Shown: positions 10,535 to 22,945, counted from the stretch's first letter. The stretch is DNA of 64,000 nucleotides from Triglochin maritima (GCA_963682175.1 OY821792.1:1687501-1751500); one strand, 5' to 3'. The notes: generated by a model not told the origin, from the letters alone. Numbers and translations are program-made.

Positions 10535-12865
10535 CTAGGGTAAGGATTCCACACCCCTCACATGTGTTGGTTCTCTTATTTGCTCGAGTGATGGTGGTTG
10601 AGTGGATGAATTACTCCCCCTTTTCTCGCTTTCTTTTTGATTTTGTGATGATTTATTTGATTCAGAAATCTTATAGATACGCGATCTCATCACAACATCA
10701 CTTTGATTGCATACTATTTCTGGTTCATTATCCACATGAAAGATATTAAATTCAGCTTTTAAATTTCCAAAAGATAGTTGCATGAGCCCATTTCGGCAAT
10801 TTATCAAAGCTTCAGAAGTGGCTAAAAAGGGTCTGCTTAGTAACACAGGGATTTGTCTCTTGGGATCGATAACAGGTTCAGTGTCTATGACGACAAAATC
10901 CACAGGGTAAATGAAGTCACCAACTTTGATCAAAACATCCTCTACTACACCTCTTGGTTTCTTAATAGAGCAATCAGCAAATTGAAGGGTTGTTTTGGAG
11001 GGTCTTAGTAGACCAAGGTTGAGTTGCTCATAGACAGAGAACGGGAGTAAGTTAACACTAGCACCAAGGTCTAGAAGGGCTTTGTTGATAAAGGTATCTC
11101 CTATTGCACATGAAATTGTGGGACATCCAGGGTCCTTATACTTTATATGAGATGAGTTTGAAAGAATTGAGCTTATATTTGCAGTTAAGAATGCCTTCTT
11201 TGGTACATTTGTTTTTCTCTTTTTAGTGCACAGATCTTTCAAGAATTTAGCATAAGCAGGTATTTGTTGAATCATATCTAAGAGTGGAATGTTCACCTTA
11301 ACTTGCTTAAATACTTCTAAAATTTTCTCCATTTGTGCACTTGAGCTCTTCTTGAGTCTATTGGGGAATGGGGCTTTACGAACATAGACTCGCTCAGGTT
11401 GAGCTATAGGGTCAGGTTGAGTAGGTGGGTCGGGCTTTTCAAATTGGACATCAGGTTCAATGGTCAGGTCACATGTGGGTGCTTGATGGCTAGATTGATT
11501 AGAAACTCTAGGATTTACCACATTGTTATCAACTTGTCTTCCGGACCGCAATGAAACTATTGCATTTATTTGTTGAAACGGTCCTTCCTCATTAACCATT
11601 TGAACCGGTCTAGGGTTGTTATTTCCTAGAGGTGGTTGATAGGGTTGATATTGATTATTAGATCTTGGATTCACCTCAGGTTGACTTGGAAATTGACCCT
11701 TTTGCCTTTCACCTACAATTTATGCTAGTTGGCTGACCCGTGTTTCTAGCCTTTGGAAGGATTGGTTGGTTGTTTGAACAAAAGTTTTAACCGTGTTTTC
11801 CAAGCTTGTCAACCTAGCATCATAATCTCCGTTGTTATTAAACCCAGATGATGTATTATTTTGGTTATACAGGTTTGGTTGTTGTCTAGGAGGTTGGCCT
11901 TGTTGGTTCCATGAAAAATTGGGATGAGTACGCCAACCCAGGTTATAGGTTGATGCGTATGGGTCATTTCTAGAATATGCGGCATTAACTTGTTCCAAGT
12001 CTGCACAATCCTCCATTATATGACCGTGTTGACCACATCTTGAGCAAGGGATATAAGATGCTTGGGCTTTTAGCTCGAGACTTTCCATTCTCCGCATAAG
12101 GGTAGCTAGTTTTGCTTCAGCAGCTAGAGTAGCATCTACAGCTAAGACACCTGATTTGGGTTGACTTGCTATTCTAGATCCAATACTTGGGGTAATCGGT
12201 GCTCTAGCATTGTCCCATTGCATACTATTTTCGGCTAAATCCTCAAGAAAAGTCAAAGCATCATTCTCATTTTTGGACATAAAGCTTTCTTGGCTTACAG
12301 ATTCTAGCATAACCCTAGATGTAGGTGTCAATCCCTCATAAATAATTTGGCACAATTGCCATCTTGGAATTCCATGATGAGGGCATTGGGTCAACAAGCT
12401 CTTGAATCTTTCTAAATAGGAATAGAACGGCTCGCTCTCAGATTGAACGAATGCAACAATTTCATTCCTAATCCTAATAGTCTTATGGTTGGGAAAATAT
12501 TTCTTTAAGAATATTTGAACAAACTCAGCCCAACTCCTAATAGATCTTTCGGCTAGACTATATAGCCATTTCTTAGCGTCGTCCTTCAGTGCTAGAGGCA
12601 CAAATTTAAGACGCACTGCCTCCTCAGAGATATGCTGGTATTGCATAAGGGAGCAGATTTCCTCAAATTCTCTAAGGAAGAGATATGGGTCTTCCCTAGA
12701 GGTGAACTAGGGCAACATACTCATGTATTGTGCCTTCAGTTAGAAGTCGCGACCCGGTATGACGGGCATAACGATGCACGATGGTTGAGCAGCAATCGTT
12801 GGGTAGCACCGATCCCTCAGAGTTATAGGTGGTGCAACTGGTGGGTCCACAACATTCTCACCCAT
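10535..12865 (-). pseudogene. E2 gag-protease, decayed
   Basis: It is homologous to the E1 polyprotein throughout: gag core (FLKKYFPNHKT), zinc knuckle CSRCGQHGHIMEDC, and protease ALLDLGASVNLLP. The start is placed by homology at the ATG complementary to 12863-12865. Premature stops occur at about 12737 (after PGRDF), about 12708 (after SMLP) and about 11717 (after SQLA). The rest reads through as blocks 12646-11720 and 11674-10535. The frame also ends earlier than in E1. It could not make a full Gag. Confidence 0.9.
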
Positions 12866-14226
12866 TGGATCCGGGTGAGGTGGTGCAACAGGGGGATTGG
12901 GGCTAAGCTCTAGACTGGAATCTAGATGAACTCGTGAGAGTCGATTGCTCAAGTCCCGAACCCAAATCTGAGTGCATCGGTTAGAATTAAAAAAAAAAAA
13001 AAATCTTTTCTTTTTTTTTCAAAAATGGAAACAAACAATAGAAGGGGGACAGATGAGAAAGGAATCCTAATCTAGAGAATTGGGGTGAGAAGAGAAAGAA
13101 GACTCAGATGAGAAGGGAAACTTAACCCTAAAAGATAGATAGGATGGTTGGTCAGAAGTTTCCTTAAGCAAGCACGGTTCAAACAATCCTAGACCTAACG
13201 TCGCTTAGATCTAAACGACTCCTAACTGGTTGAGTCGAATTGATTCGCTTGATTCACCTCCCTCACTAATCAAACCAAATTGGCCAAGTAGTGTATAGCT
13301 AGTGGGGGCGCTTCCGACAGAGTCGGTGCCAATTAGACAACCACTTCGCTTGGAAGACTCACGTCAACACAAAAACACTTCCTAGACACCAAATTGAATT
13401 CGATCAGCTTCAGGTCATAGCAAGTCAAACTAATCTTCTCCTTAATTGAGTCTGAATCCTTAGGGGTCAATGTCTAATTGATTTTAATTTAAGGCTTGGG
13501 AGACACTTTAGGATTGTGATTTATGGGCCACGGAAGGGTGATGAAATCCCCACCGTATCTTTTCCTACGGAGTTGCCCTTAAGATAGTTTAACTTAATCT
13601 AGCAAACATAGTCAAACATTGGTCTTTAGCGGGGGGCAATTGCAAGGTTGTATGCAAACTAAATTATATGCTTAAATGCAATCGATAAAAAAACTGTGCA
13701 CGTACCTTGCCTCCAGTACTCTTCAACAAAAATAATTTGCAAGAATTTAGCAAGAATAATGCAAACAAAACACTATATGATGCATGCACTAAGTCTTTCT
13801 AATTTTGCAATTTTTAGGTCAGAGTTGAATTAATGTCGATTATGGAATTTTGCCCTAACATGTGCAGTTCTACAGAAAAGGAAATTTTCCGAAACTAGAA
13901 ATTATTAGGAAAAAGTCAACAAAGGTTACCCACGCACGCACAGTCGGGTTCGCCGCCCGCTCTCGAAGATTTCCATATACTCTACGCGTCCACCCAGAGA
14001 TGGAGGCTACCTCAGAAAAAATTGAAGCCTAGATGCTTCAAATGTGCGGTGGATTCGCCGCAGATGCTTCTTTGGATGCGGAGATTTCGCCGCCCTTGTT
14101 GCTCAGAATGTGCCCGGATTTCGCCGCGCACTCTGTTGTCTCCTAAAACGCAAATCAAAATAGTTAGATCGCGCACACGATAAACAGAATAAAATCGAAA
14201 TCAAAAATAACAAAATCTTCGTCGCT
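12866..14226 (-). other. E2 untranslated leader
   Basis: It corresponds to the E1 leader. It has an A/T-rich tract near 12988-13020 and GCGG/CCGC palindromes near 14045-14130. No gene is seen. Confidence 0.65.
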
Positions 14227-14244
14227 TCCCCGGCAACAGCGCCA
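14227..14244 (-). other. E2 primer-binding site, one base changed
   Basis: On the + strand it reads TCCCCGGCAACAGCGCCA. Compared with the tRNA-Asp 3' end it has one A in place of G. E1 and E3 keep the perfect site. Confidence 0.88.
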
Positions 14245-14250
14245 AAAACT

Positions 14251-15454
14251 TGATGAGAATTAAATTTATACCGCAAGTGCACGGCGTCTTATGAAGACGT
14301 GGCAAGTACGGGTCGAACACAAGGAGGGAGAGATATTGTTTTTTTTTGTGATTTTCGATTTAAGGAAAGAAAGAGGGAGAAATAAGTTTGGTTTGAGATT
14401 TTTGGTTTTTTTTATTATCTAAAGGAAGAACAACAAAAGAAAACTAAGAAGAAAACAAATATAGATGGGAGTCCAGCGGGTGGAGGTTTAGATTTCGGGT
14501 TTTGATTAGAGAATTCTGAAACTTATAATAAATCACATTAGTTATAAAGCATTACATGATAAAATGATTTAACATAAACTCAAGTAATCAAAATATACTA
14601 ACACAAACTTAAAATAATAACCTAATTCTTCTTCTCATCACCCTAAATCTGTCACCCCCACCCTTTGGAGAGAGTTAGAAACTCATGGATGGAGGGAAGG
14701 AGAAGGGGTCCTAGAGAACTTACAAAAGAAAACTAAAAACACAAAATAAAAGAACAGAATTTTATTACTAAAGAAAATGGAACAAAAGAGGTTCCCCTAC
14801 AACATCGTTTTCGTGGCTATTTATAGCCGATACAAGGGACCTAAGTATAAAATAGGAAAGTACACGTGTCACAACACGACTGGCCAAAATACGGAGCCTC
14901 GGATCGAAAGGTGTGCGGCGTAATCGCCGCAAGTTGTATGCAAGGTGCGGCGGAATCGCCGCAAATTATGCTCAGATTTAATCCGGATTTTTCCTGTGTG
15001 TTTATGGTATGATTTGAATGTCCTTTGCGTGTCTGGATTGATTCTTTCCTTTCTTTTGAGCTCCGACTTTATTTCTTCATATATTTGGAGATCCAAATTG
15101 ATTTTTCTTTAGAATTTCTCCAAAATAATAAAAGCTACTCGTAATTTGCAGTTGGGCCCTTGGCATTTTGCAATTAAGTCCCTGGCTACTTTTTGCTTAA
15201 GTCCTTGGCCTTTTTGTAATTAGGTCTTGAATGCTTTTGTGCTTGGATGAACTTTAGTTTGAACCCCGATAATCTCGAACTTGGTCTTTGTGACAGAAAT
15301 GAGTCTCTTGTACGCGTTTATGCTCGGGATATTGGTAATTTGCATTCAGGTCCCTGTATTCTGTAAATAGGACTAAACACATACCTTAGTAGCATTTATT
15401 GATACAAAATTAATCTAAATGAAAGACATATGATGCAATGTATGCAATGCATCA
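14251..15454 (-). repeat. E2 5' LTR
   Basis: It is 1204 bp on the reverse strand, same family as the E1 LTRs and the solo LTR at 47852. It is uninterrupted, so it provides the reference that shows the E1 insertion point and the duplicated CCCAC. The TATA palindrome is at about 14817-14830 and the stem-loop at 14280-14301. Confidence 0.93.
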
Positions 15455-15523
15455 GTACCCTAGTTATTTTTTTTATACATTGAGAATGTATGTGAAAGAA
15501 AACTTTGATAACAAGTGGGAGAT
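15455..15523 (+). other. Copia 3' untranslated tail and polypurine tract
   Basis: This continues the copia element broken at 824. The tract ACAAGTGGGAGAT (15511-15523) is the usual copia polypurine tract and abuts the LTR start TGAAAGG. Confidence 0.8.
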
Positions 15524-18500
15524 TGAAAGGAATGTGTTCTATTAGTTTTACTTTTATTTGTTCAATTATTATGTATTATTTGTGCAAACATTTTGTTCCT
15601 TGATTATTGTATTTGTCTTTTGGAAGTGTTAAGGAAGATGCTCTTGGTCTTTAACCGTAGAGCTCTAAAAGATAATGGTTTACATAAATAAAAAGTTATT
15701 CATAATCATGGTAATTGACATGAAACATTAATTACCGAGATAAGATTGTCATGTTGGTCATCGATTATTATAGCTCTACAAATATTTGACGACACAAGTA
15801 TATAAAAGAGGAAAAATGTTACTTTTATATATTGAATATACCTAGCAAGTAAAATATTGTGGAATTGTGTTATGTGTCATTAATGTTTTACTGTCTTGAA
15901 TCCTAAGATATGAGACATATCATTTCTATAATGTGTAGGTAGATATCGCTTATATTGTGGAAGTGTTTAGTTTTATTATTGTCAAAAGCTATCAATGAGT
16001 ATAGTGATAAAGGTAATAGTTGGTTGAACATGACTTATGCTGGAAAAGATAACTAGTCAAAGTGATTATCATTGCCCCTCTTAATTGAGTGATGATATTA
16101 GTGGGCCTCTTGATAAAGCAGAATTATAATATGCACAATGTGACTTGAGTTAAGTTACATAGTTATAATTGTCTTAAAGAGATCAAGAAATGGATATAAT
16201 ACAAAGGTGACACATTTCTACTTTGTATATATCCTTAATATCATGAGGCAAGGGATAAACACAAGTGGTGCACTTACATCACTAAATGGATCGTGTTTAC
16301 TTCAAGTGGAACAAGACATCTATACCAATTGGGTAACTATAATGTGTAGGTAGATACCGCTTATAGTTTGAGATATTGAGTGTTCAATATCGCTGCCAAT
16401 TTAGCTTAGATCCACCTATAGTTCTGATTGACATCTTATCATGCTACGTAACGAGTTTTATGTCTATGTTTCAGGATGAACAAGCTTGAGAAGAAGATAT
16501 TCAAAAAGGACTTAAAAGCAAGGAAAATGACTAAGTTGCAAGACTTATGGACTAAGATGCCAGAGAGAATTACCCGGATGTAAATCCAAAAGGACTAATT
16601 AGCAAAATCAAGCACTCCACGCCATCATGAGGAGTCTTTTGGCAATTCGATCCGAGCCTAACCATCAACAATCAGATCAGATTCATCAAACATCAAGAAA
16701 TCAAGTCAGAAACGAGCCACCGAAATCCAGATGCGATCCAAGACAACCAGACCGCCAATCCATGGTCCACACGGCTGCAAATCACATGTGTCTTAGTCGG
16801 GTTGTGGATTATGTTGTTTTATGTCAATATATAGTATGTGTTTAGTCCCATACAAGGGAATTATCCCCGGTTACTTTTTTCATGCCTATAAATAGAACTC
16901 TTCCTCCTCATTTATACTCACTCATTGTTGGGTGGTATTCTCTCTACTTAGAGGAAGTCTTGGAGCAAAAACTCAAGGTGGAGAAGAATGTTACTTGTAC
17001 TATGAGTCTTGTCAATAAAATAATTTTCTTAGTTAGTTTTATATTGTCTCTTTCAATTCATGCATGCTTGGTTTAATTTCGTATTATTTTCTTAATGATT
17101 AGTGAGTAGTTCCATACCCATATGGGGTGGAGGTAATGTAGAATATGTGATAGTGATGGGTTCTTTTATTTGTGTTATTTTATATGCTTAACATAGATCT
17201 ATACTTGTAGCATGCTTAAACTTGTATTAGATGTGATAATGTTCACACTAGGTACTTATCTCATGCTAGCTTTAGAGTTTAACTTGTTTCTTGTTATAAT
17301 TTGATGGGAATGGTTTGTTATGTAGGGATCCATGTTTGGTGCACATTTACATGAATGATTTAGGTTGTATGTAGGATTGATTGATGTTATAATGATCACA
17401 CTAGGTACTTATTGCATGCTTGAGAATCTAAAATCAACCTCAATTTTATGTGAGATATACATGTTCATGGTTTGTCATGTAGTGTTGTGTATCCTACACT
17501 TAGATTCTACACTAGCTTCTACTTGTATGCCGCACAAACTACACTTGTTTCTAAGTGAAAAGAAGACTCACACACACATACCTACACACCTCCACTCCAT
17601 GGGGTTTAGTTTTATTGATTGTTCATTCTTAGTTTAGTGTAGTGTAATCACACATTTTCTCTCATCTTGTTTCCAACTTGCCTTCAAACTAACCAATGTT
17701 GACACACCTCCCTATGGATCGACCTGTATTTGTCACCGCTTCAACGTGGTCGTGAACTTGCAGTATTATAACTGATTCAATCAAGGTCACCCCACAAAAA
17801 TGGGAACAAGAAGCTTGATTTTGAGTTCATATGATGTGTTGGGTTTCATGTAAAAAGGGACAAATTTGGTAAATCAATAAAATCAATATGTTATGAGAAT
17901 TGACATAATTAGAATCATAAATAAGTTCATATAAGATATATATATATATATTATGGGGTGTAATTGTTTAACATTATATAGTATAATATATCACATGAGA
18001 TATGAATTTGCTAAAACCCCAAAATATCAAATTTTGTTGGAAGTAAATCCAAAATTTGATAAAGGCAAAAATCGAACAAAACGATCGGACGTTTTTCGGA
18101 GATCGATCGACCAAAAATTCCACAGTAGCTTTTGAGCGTGTGAACGGTCTACCGGAAGGATGAGATGGGTCGACCAAAAACTTCTAGTAGCTTCCGCGAG
18201 CTCGTGTTAGTAGTCACCGGTCGAACCGGTGTAGGGTCGTGGTTCGACCAGAAACTTCCAAAAGAATTCTCGTATTGACCTTGGTAGTGATCGGTCGACC
18301 GACTAGAAACTCCATTCGATCGGAAATTTCCAGTATCCAATTTACAAATTTCTCTTAATTACTTTGCGCTTTTGGATTTCTCGTGGAGTTTTAAAGGGGT
18401 TATTAGCTAGATTCTAAGTTTAATTAGAGATTGATTGGCTAACTCCTTTCTCTAATCTCGTTTAGAGTTTGGTGAACACTTAAAGGCAAATCGGTGGTCG

Positions 18501-18720
18501 ATTAGACGGGCAACGGAACTCCGGATATTTGAAAAGGTTTTAGAGAACCTTTGGGTATGATTCTCTCTCATTTTGTTTATTTTAATATATGTAGGATTGA
18601 ATGATGTTAGAATAAACACAAAGCGATGTACATAAAAATTGTTGAAAATATGAAATCGATCATGTATGCTTGTATTAAAAAATTAAAAATATACACATAC
18701 AAGGGACCCGAAATCCTACA
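15524..18720 (+). repeat. Copia LTR, split by a gypsy solo LTR
   Basis: It starts TGAAAGGAATGTG and ends GAAATCCTACA. Both limits are set by comparison with the target-flanked solo LTR at 34032-36156 (reverse). Without the nested insertion it is about 1.83 kb. It is the 3' LTR of the pol remnant at 1-824 and also lies in 5' LTR position to the gag remnant at 20.7 kb. At 18080-18330 it carries a cluster of GGTCGACC-type palindromic repeats. Confidence 0.82.
16425..17783 (+). repeat. Solo LTR of an E3-related gypsy family
   Basis: It is 1359 bp, starts TGATTGACATC and ends ATTCAATCA. It is flanked by AGTTC (16420-16424) and AGGTC (17784-17788), a 5-bp duplication with one change. Its start, TATA region (CCTATAAATAGAACTCTTC near 16885) and end region are similar to the E3 LTR but clearly diverged. 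No internal sequence remains, so it was left by LTR-LTR recombination. Confidence 0.87.
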
Positions 18721-20705
18721 TGTTCTTCCATCCATCTCGTTCTAGCTAACGTTCGGTGGTAGCTTAGTCAGTGGATCTGTCGTCCAAAGTAGAGGAATCA
18801 CGTTTGGGATTCTCCGTCGTCTGAAAGGAGAGGCACGCATCAAAGGTATAAACTATTACACTCTTGTCTCTCATATACTATCATATGCATGGATCTTGTG
18901 GTGGTCGATATCTTCAGAAATTGTTTCCAAATTATTTTCCGTTGTGTAACATCGTAACCCAGTAGTGGTACCAGAGTCTCGTGCACGTGGTTTTAATGGT
19001 TAGATCGAAGAAAAAATATATACTTTTTTTCTGTTTGATGCATTGGTTTTGAGCAATACCGGGAAAAAACGTTTAAAAATGTTTTGATGCATGTTTCGTG
19101 ATGCGTTGGTTTTGATGCATGGTTTTGAACATACCGAAAAGAAAGAAAACATTTTCTTTCTTTCATTCGTTTTAATTTCTGAAATTAAACGTGTCCGAAA
19201 TAAACGTGTTGTTTTGATGGACTGAAATTGTTGATTTAATGGTTAAACGTGTTGTTTTAATTTCTGAAAATCACGTGTTTTGATGGAGTGGAATTTTCGG
19301 TCATATGATTTACAGAAATTGGTTCCTTTTGTTTTGTTAATGATTTTGTCAGTCAAAATAACGAAGCCCAAATTTCGTTTCATATATTCAATTTATGATA
19401 TGATAATATTGATTAACATGTTGGTAAATTGATGTTATAAAATTGATGTAATCTGAAATTTTATAATTTCATATTACATGTGACGTTAAATTTGAACAAA
19501 ATTTGTTAAAAGTTCATGCATATTTTGGACTTTTGTTGCTTTATATACATGCATCATTTTAGGGCTTAATATGTGATTAGATTATATACAGATTTGAGTG
19601 GGAGTTGTGAACATAATAAGGCAACCTTGTTAATATGATTAATGACCCTATCCATGTTTAAGAGATTGTTTGACTAATTTTAAATGGCTGATTTGATTAG
19701 TTAAATAAGATTTATTATTTTGATTAAAAATATTTAGCATTCACTTAGTTGTAAATGTATGATATTATGCATGAATGATATGTGATATTATGCGTGGATG
19801 ATACTATGCATGGATGAGTAATATTATGTGTGATATGTGATATTATTGTGAATGCACGGTGTATATGCTTATAATATGTGATGTTATGAATGTATTGTTT
19901 TGTGAGATGACTAGTATGACCCAGTATACAATCTACGTATCGTTGCACATTATTTTGTAAATCCTTATTTTATTATTTTATTTATTTTATACGATTTGTG
20001 TATCGTGGTGTATTATTGTAATAGTAATTAGGGTTATGTATTTTAGTCTTCTGAGCTTGATTGAAAAATCAAGGATGAAGATCCAAGACATTCAAGACGG
20101 TGTTCCAATGAAGATTAGTCTTTTAGGAGTAGGGGTCATACTAGGATCACGATTTATTTTGCAGGCTTTGCATATGTTTATGTTTATGTATGTTGGATGT
20201 TTATGTTATGAGTTCAAATTATAAACAAACATAATAAACATAAGTCGCTAAAAGAAAATTGAGTTTACTTGCCTTTCCAAAATTGACACCTACGAAGCCC
20301 TCGATAATTTGTGATGGGTTATGCCAAAGCAAGGTGTCACCTTTTCTCTTGGGACGGGACAGATAAATTCAAAGAAGGGATTTACATGTTTAATTTGGTT
20401 GATCTCAACAAAATCATCAAAAGAGTTTTGGATTTTGAGGCAAAAGGGTGAGAATTTAACATAAGATGTTACCTACCAACAAAGAGTTATAAAAGTTATA
20501 ACTAGTAAAGGAGTTACTTACCTTGATCACATAATCTGAAGGAATGGTCAAAGTCCGCTTAATATTATGTGAAATAGGCTCTTTGAATCACTAGTTCAAT
20601 AAGGGACAAAATATAAAATTCAATGGTGTGTTTTAGCTTAACTATTTAAATTGTTTAGATGTTTGGAAATAATTCTTGCAATTCTTTTCTTTCAAATGTA
20701 GATTA
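18721..20705 (+). other. Copia leader region
   Basis: This is untranslated sequence between the LTR end and gag. A match to the copia primer site (TGGTACCAGAG against the usual TGGTATCAGAG) lies at 18967-18977, about 245 bp past the LTR end instead of next to it. At 19755-19880 there are loose tandem copies of a GATATTATGCATG-like unit. No gene is seen. Confidence 0.6.
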
Positions 20706-21525
20706 ATGGTTGGAAATAATAATACAAATTTCAATCTTCGTTCTATCCTTGAGAAGGACAAGCTAGACGGAAATAATTTCCTTGATTGGGAAAGGAATCT
20801 GAGAATTGTTCTTGTATCAAAAAAGAAAGAGGATGTCCTTACAACTCCAATCCCAAAGTTAACTTCCACCTCAACTGTTGGGGAACAAGTTGTTGAGAGT
20901 AGCATTCACAATAAGTTTGTCATTGTCACTTGCCTGATGTTGACAACTATGGACACTAACCTCCAAAAGAGATTTGTGTACATGGATGCATATACTATCA
21001 TCCAACAGCTAAGGAACATGTTCCAGATGTAGTCCTAGATGGATAGGTATGAGACCAAAAAGGCTATTCTTGAGAACCATCTCGAGAGGGGCAAACCTGT
21101 TGGGCCCCATGTTTTCAAGATGATCGGTCTTTTTGAGAACATGGCCCGACTTGGATTTCCTTATGGTCAAGAGTTGGCCACAAACATTGTTCTCCACTCG
21201 CTCCATGATGAGTTTAACCAGCTTAGGTTGAACTTAAATATGCAATGTTTGGATAAGACTTTGGAAGAATTGCATGGCATGTTGAAAACTGCTGAGCAAA
21301 ACATTGGGACACTACAATCTAAAAGGGAAGTTTTGATGTTCAAAAGGGGAAGGGTTTTAAGAAGTCGGGTGGTGGAAAGAAGAAGCAAGGGTCTACAGGA
21401 AAAGGCAAGAAAGTTGCCGATCCCAAATCCAAAGTTGTTGATTCTAACACTAAGTGTTTCTACTGCAATGGCACTGGCCATTGGAAGAGAAACTGCCCGA
21501 AGTACTTGGAGGACAAGAAGAATGG
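20706..21525 (+). pseudogene. Copia gag remnant
   Basis: From ATG 20706 the frame matches copia Gag (LDGNNFLDWERNLRIVL), with a stop at 21030-21032. It resumes with RYETKKAILE and NMARLGFPYG in the frame from 21039. After a frameshift the zinc knuckle CFYCNGTGHWKRNC appears at about 21452-21494. At least one stop and one frame change make it inactive. Confidence 0.85.
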
Positions 21526-21988
21526 CGTAGTAGCTTCTTCTACAGGTACTCTTGTTATTGATGTTAATTTAGCAAATTCTTCTTCATGGGTATTTGATAC
21601 CAGATGTGGATCCCACATTGTTTCCAATGTGCAAGGACTAAGAAGAATTAGGAACTTCGCAAAAGGGGAAGTTGACCTACGAGTTAGAAATGGAGCAAGA
21701 GTTGTTGCACTAGCTGTAGGATCTTATGATTTATGTTTGCCTCCAGGCTTAGTTATAGAAGTTAATAATTGTTATTTTGTTCCCGCTATTGGTAAAAATA
21801 TTGTTTCATCTTCGGTATTGGATATTGATGATTATTCATTTATAATAAAGAATCAATGTTGTTCTATCTATAAAGATGACATGTTTTATGTTAATGCTAA
21901 ATTAATCATTTCCCTCTATTTACTTGAATTAGATTGTCGTATCTTTAACATAAACACCAAAAGGCAAAAATCAAACAAATTGAATCCC
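21526..21988 (+). pseudogene. Copia protease remnant
   Basis: SSWVFDTRCGSHIVSN corresponds to the copia protease active site, where DTGCGSHI is usual, so the glycine is replaced by arginine. CYFVPAIGKNIVSSSVLD follows, as in the family. The reading is cut at 21988 by a CACTA-type insertion. Confidence 0.82.
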
Positions 21989-22363
21989 ACACTGCTGGAA
22001 AAACATGTAATAACGTCCCCATGACACGTCGACTATTCAGTAACCAATGTTAAACGACCTTGTCACGTCGGTTTCACCGAAATCGAGGTGTATCACGTCG
22101 GTGTTTGGCCAATTTACGTGATATACCCCGTATTTACGTGATAAATATGGGGTATATTACGTTGGTTATCCAAGAACCGATGTGATATACCAAGTGTATC
22201 ACGTCGGTTCATCTAAAACCGACGTGATATGCAAGTGTATCACGTCAGTTATTGAACTAACGTGATATTGTCCTCCTTTTTATGGCATCGGTATATTGGA
22301 ACAGTACAACCGATGTAATATGGGCCAAAAAAACCGACGTGAAAACCATATTTTCCAGCAGTG
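21989..22363. mobile_element. Miniature CACTA (En/Spm-type) element
   Basis: It is 375 bp with 13-bp perfect terminal inverted repeats, CACTGCTGGAAAA and TTTTCCAGCAGTG. CCA (21986-21988 and 22364-22366) is duplicated on both sides, the 3-bp duplication expected of CACTA elements. The interior is a series of inverted pairs of ACGTCGGTT and AACCGACGT, with GTGATAT nearby. There is no coding capacity. It splits the copia gag-pol between protease and integrase. Confidence 0.92.
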
Positions 22364-22366
22364 CCA

Positions 22367-22945
22367 CTTACCTCTGTCATTGTCGCATTGGTCACATCAA
22401 CCTAAAACACATGTAGAAGCTCCAAAAGAATGGACTTCTAACATCATTTGATTTAGAATCATACGATACATGTGAATCATGTTTGATGGGAAAGATGACG
22501 AAAGCACCTTTTACTGGAAAGGGTGAGAGAGCAAATGAACTATTAGGACTCATACATACAGATGTATGTGGTCCAATTAGTTTCATGGCTAGAGGAAATT
22601 TCAATTACTTCATCACAATTACTGATGATTTAAGTAGATACGTATACTTAATGAGACGTAAATCTGAATCATTTGAAAATTTCAAGCAGTTTCATAATGA
22701 AGTAAAAAAACAACTTGACATGAAAATCAAGTCACTACAATCAGATCGTGGTGGCGAATATTTAAGTCAAGAATTCGATGATCATCTTAGGAATTGTGGA
22801 ATTGTTTCACAACTAACTCCACCAGGAACACCACAATGGAATGGTGCGTCCAAAAGGAGAAATCGAACACTATTAGACATGGTTCGATCTATGATGAGTT
22901 TTTCTAGTCTTCCAATATCCTTCTGAGGATATGCACTTGAAACAT
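22367..22945 (+). pseudogene. Copia integrase remnant, truncated
   Basis: GAG-pre-integrase (CHCRIGHIN) is followed by the integrase core, with HTDVCGPI carrying the first aspartate, SDRGGEYLS carrying the second, and NGASKRRNRTLLDMVRSMM. At the third catalytic position, where SERRN is usual, there is SKRRN, so the glutamate is lost. The match ends at about 22945. No RT follows, so the element is cut off there, about 290 bp upstream of the NOI gene TATA box. Confidence 0.88.

Larger units (their letters stand above)
825..15454 (-). mobile_element. E2: non-autonomous Ty3/gypsy LTR element, reverse, interrupted by E1
   Basis: The 5' LTR is at 14251-15454. The 3' LTR is split into 825-1234 and 8581-9376 by insertion of E1. 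Read on the - strand, the order is 5' LTR, primer site (14227-14244), leader, decayed gag-protease (12865-10535), 3' region with polypurine tracts, then 3' LTR. The ends are TGATGAGAATT and its partner ending GCATCA. Flanking 5-mers are TTACC (820-824) and GTACC (15455-15459), a target duplication with one change. It landed between the copia pol stop and the copia 3' polypurine tract. No RT or integrase frame is visible. Three premature stops in gag show that it is inactive. Confidence 0.9.
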
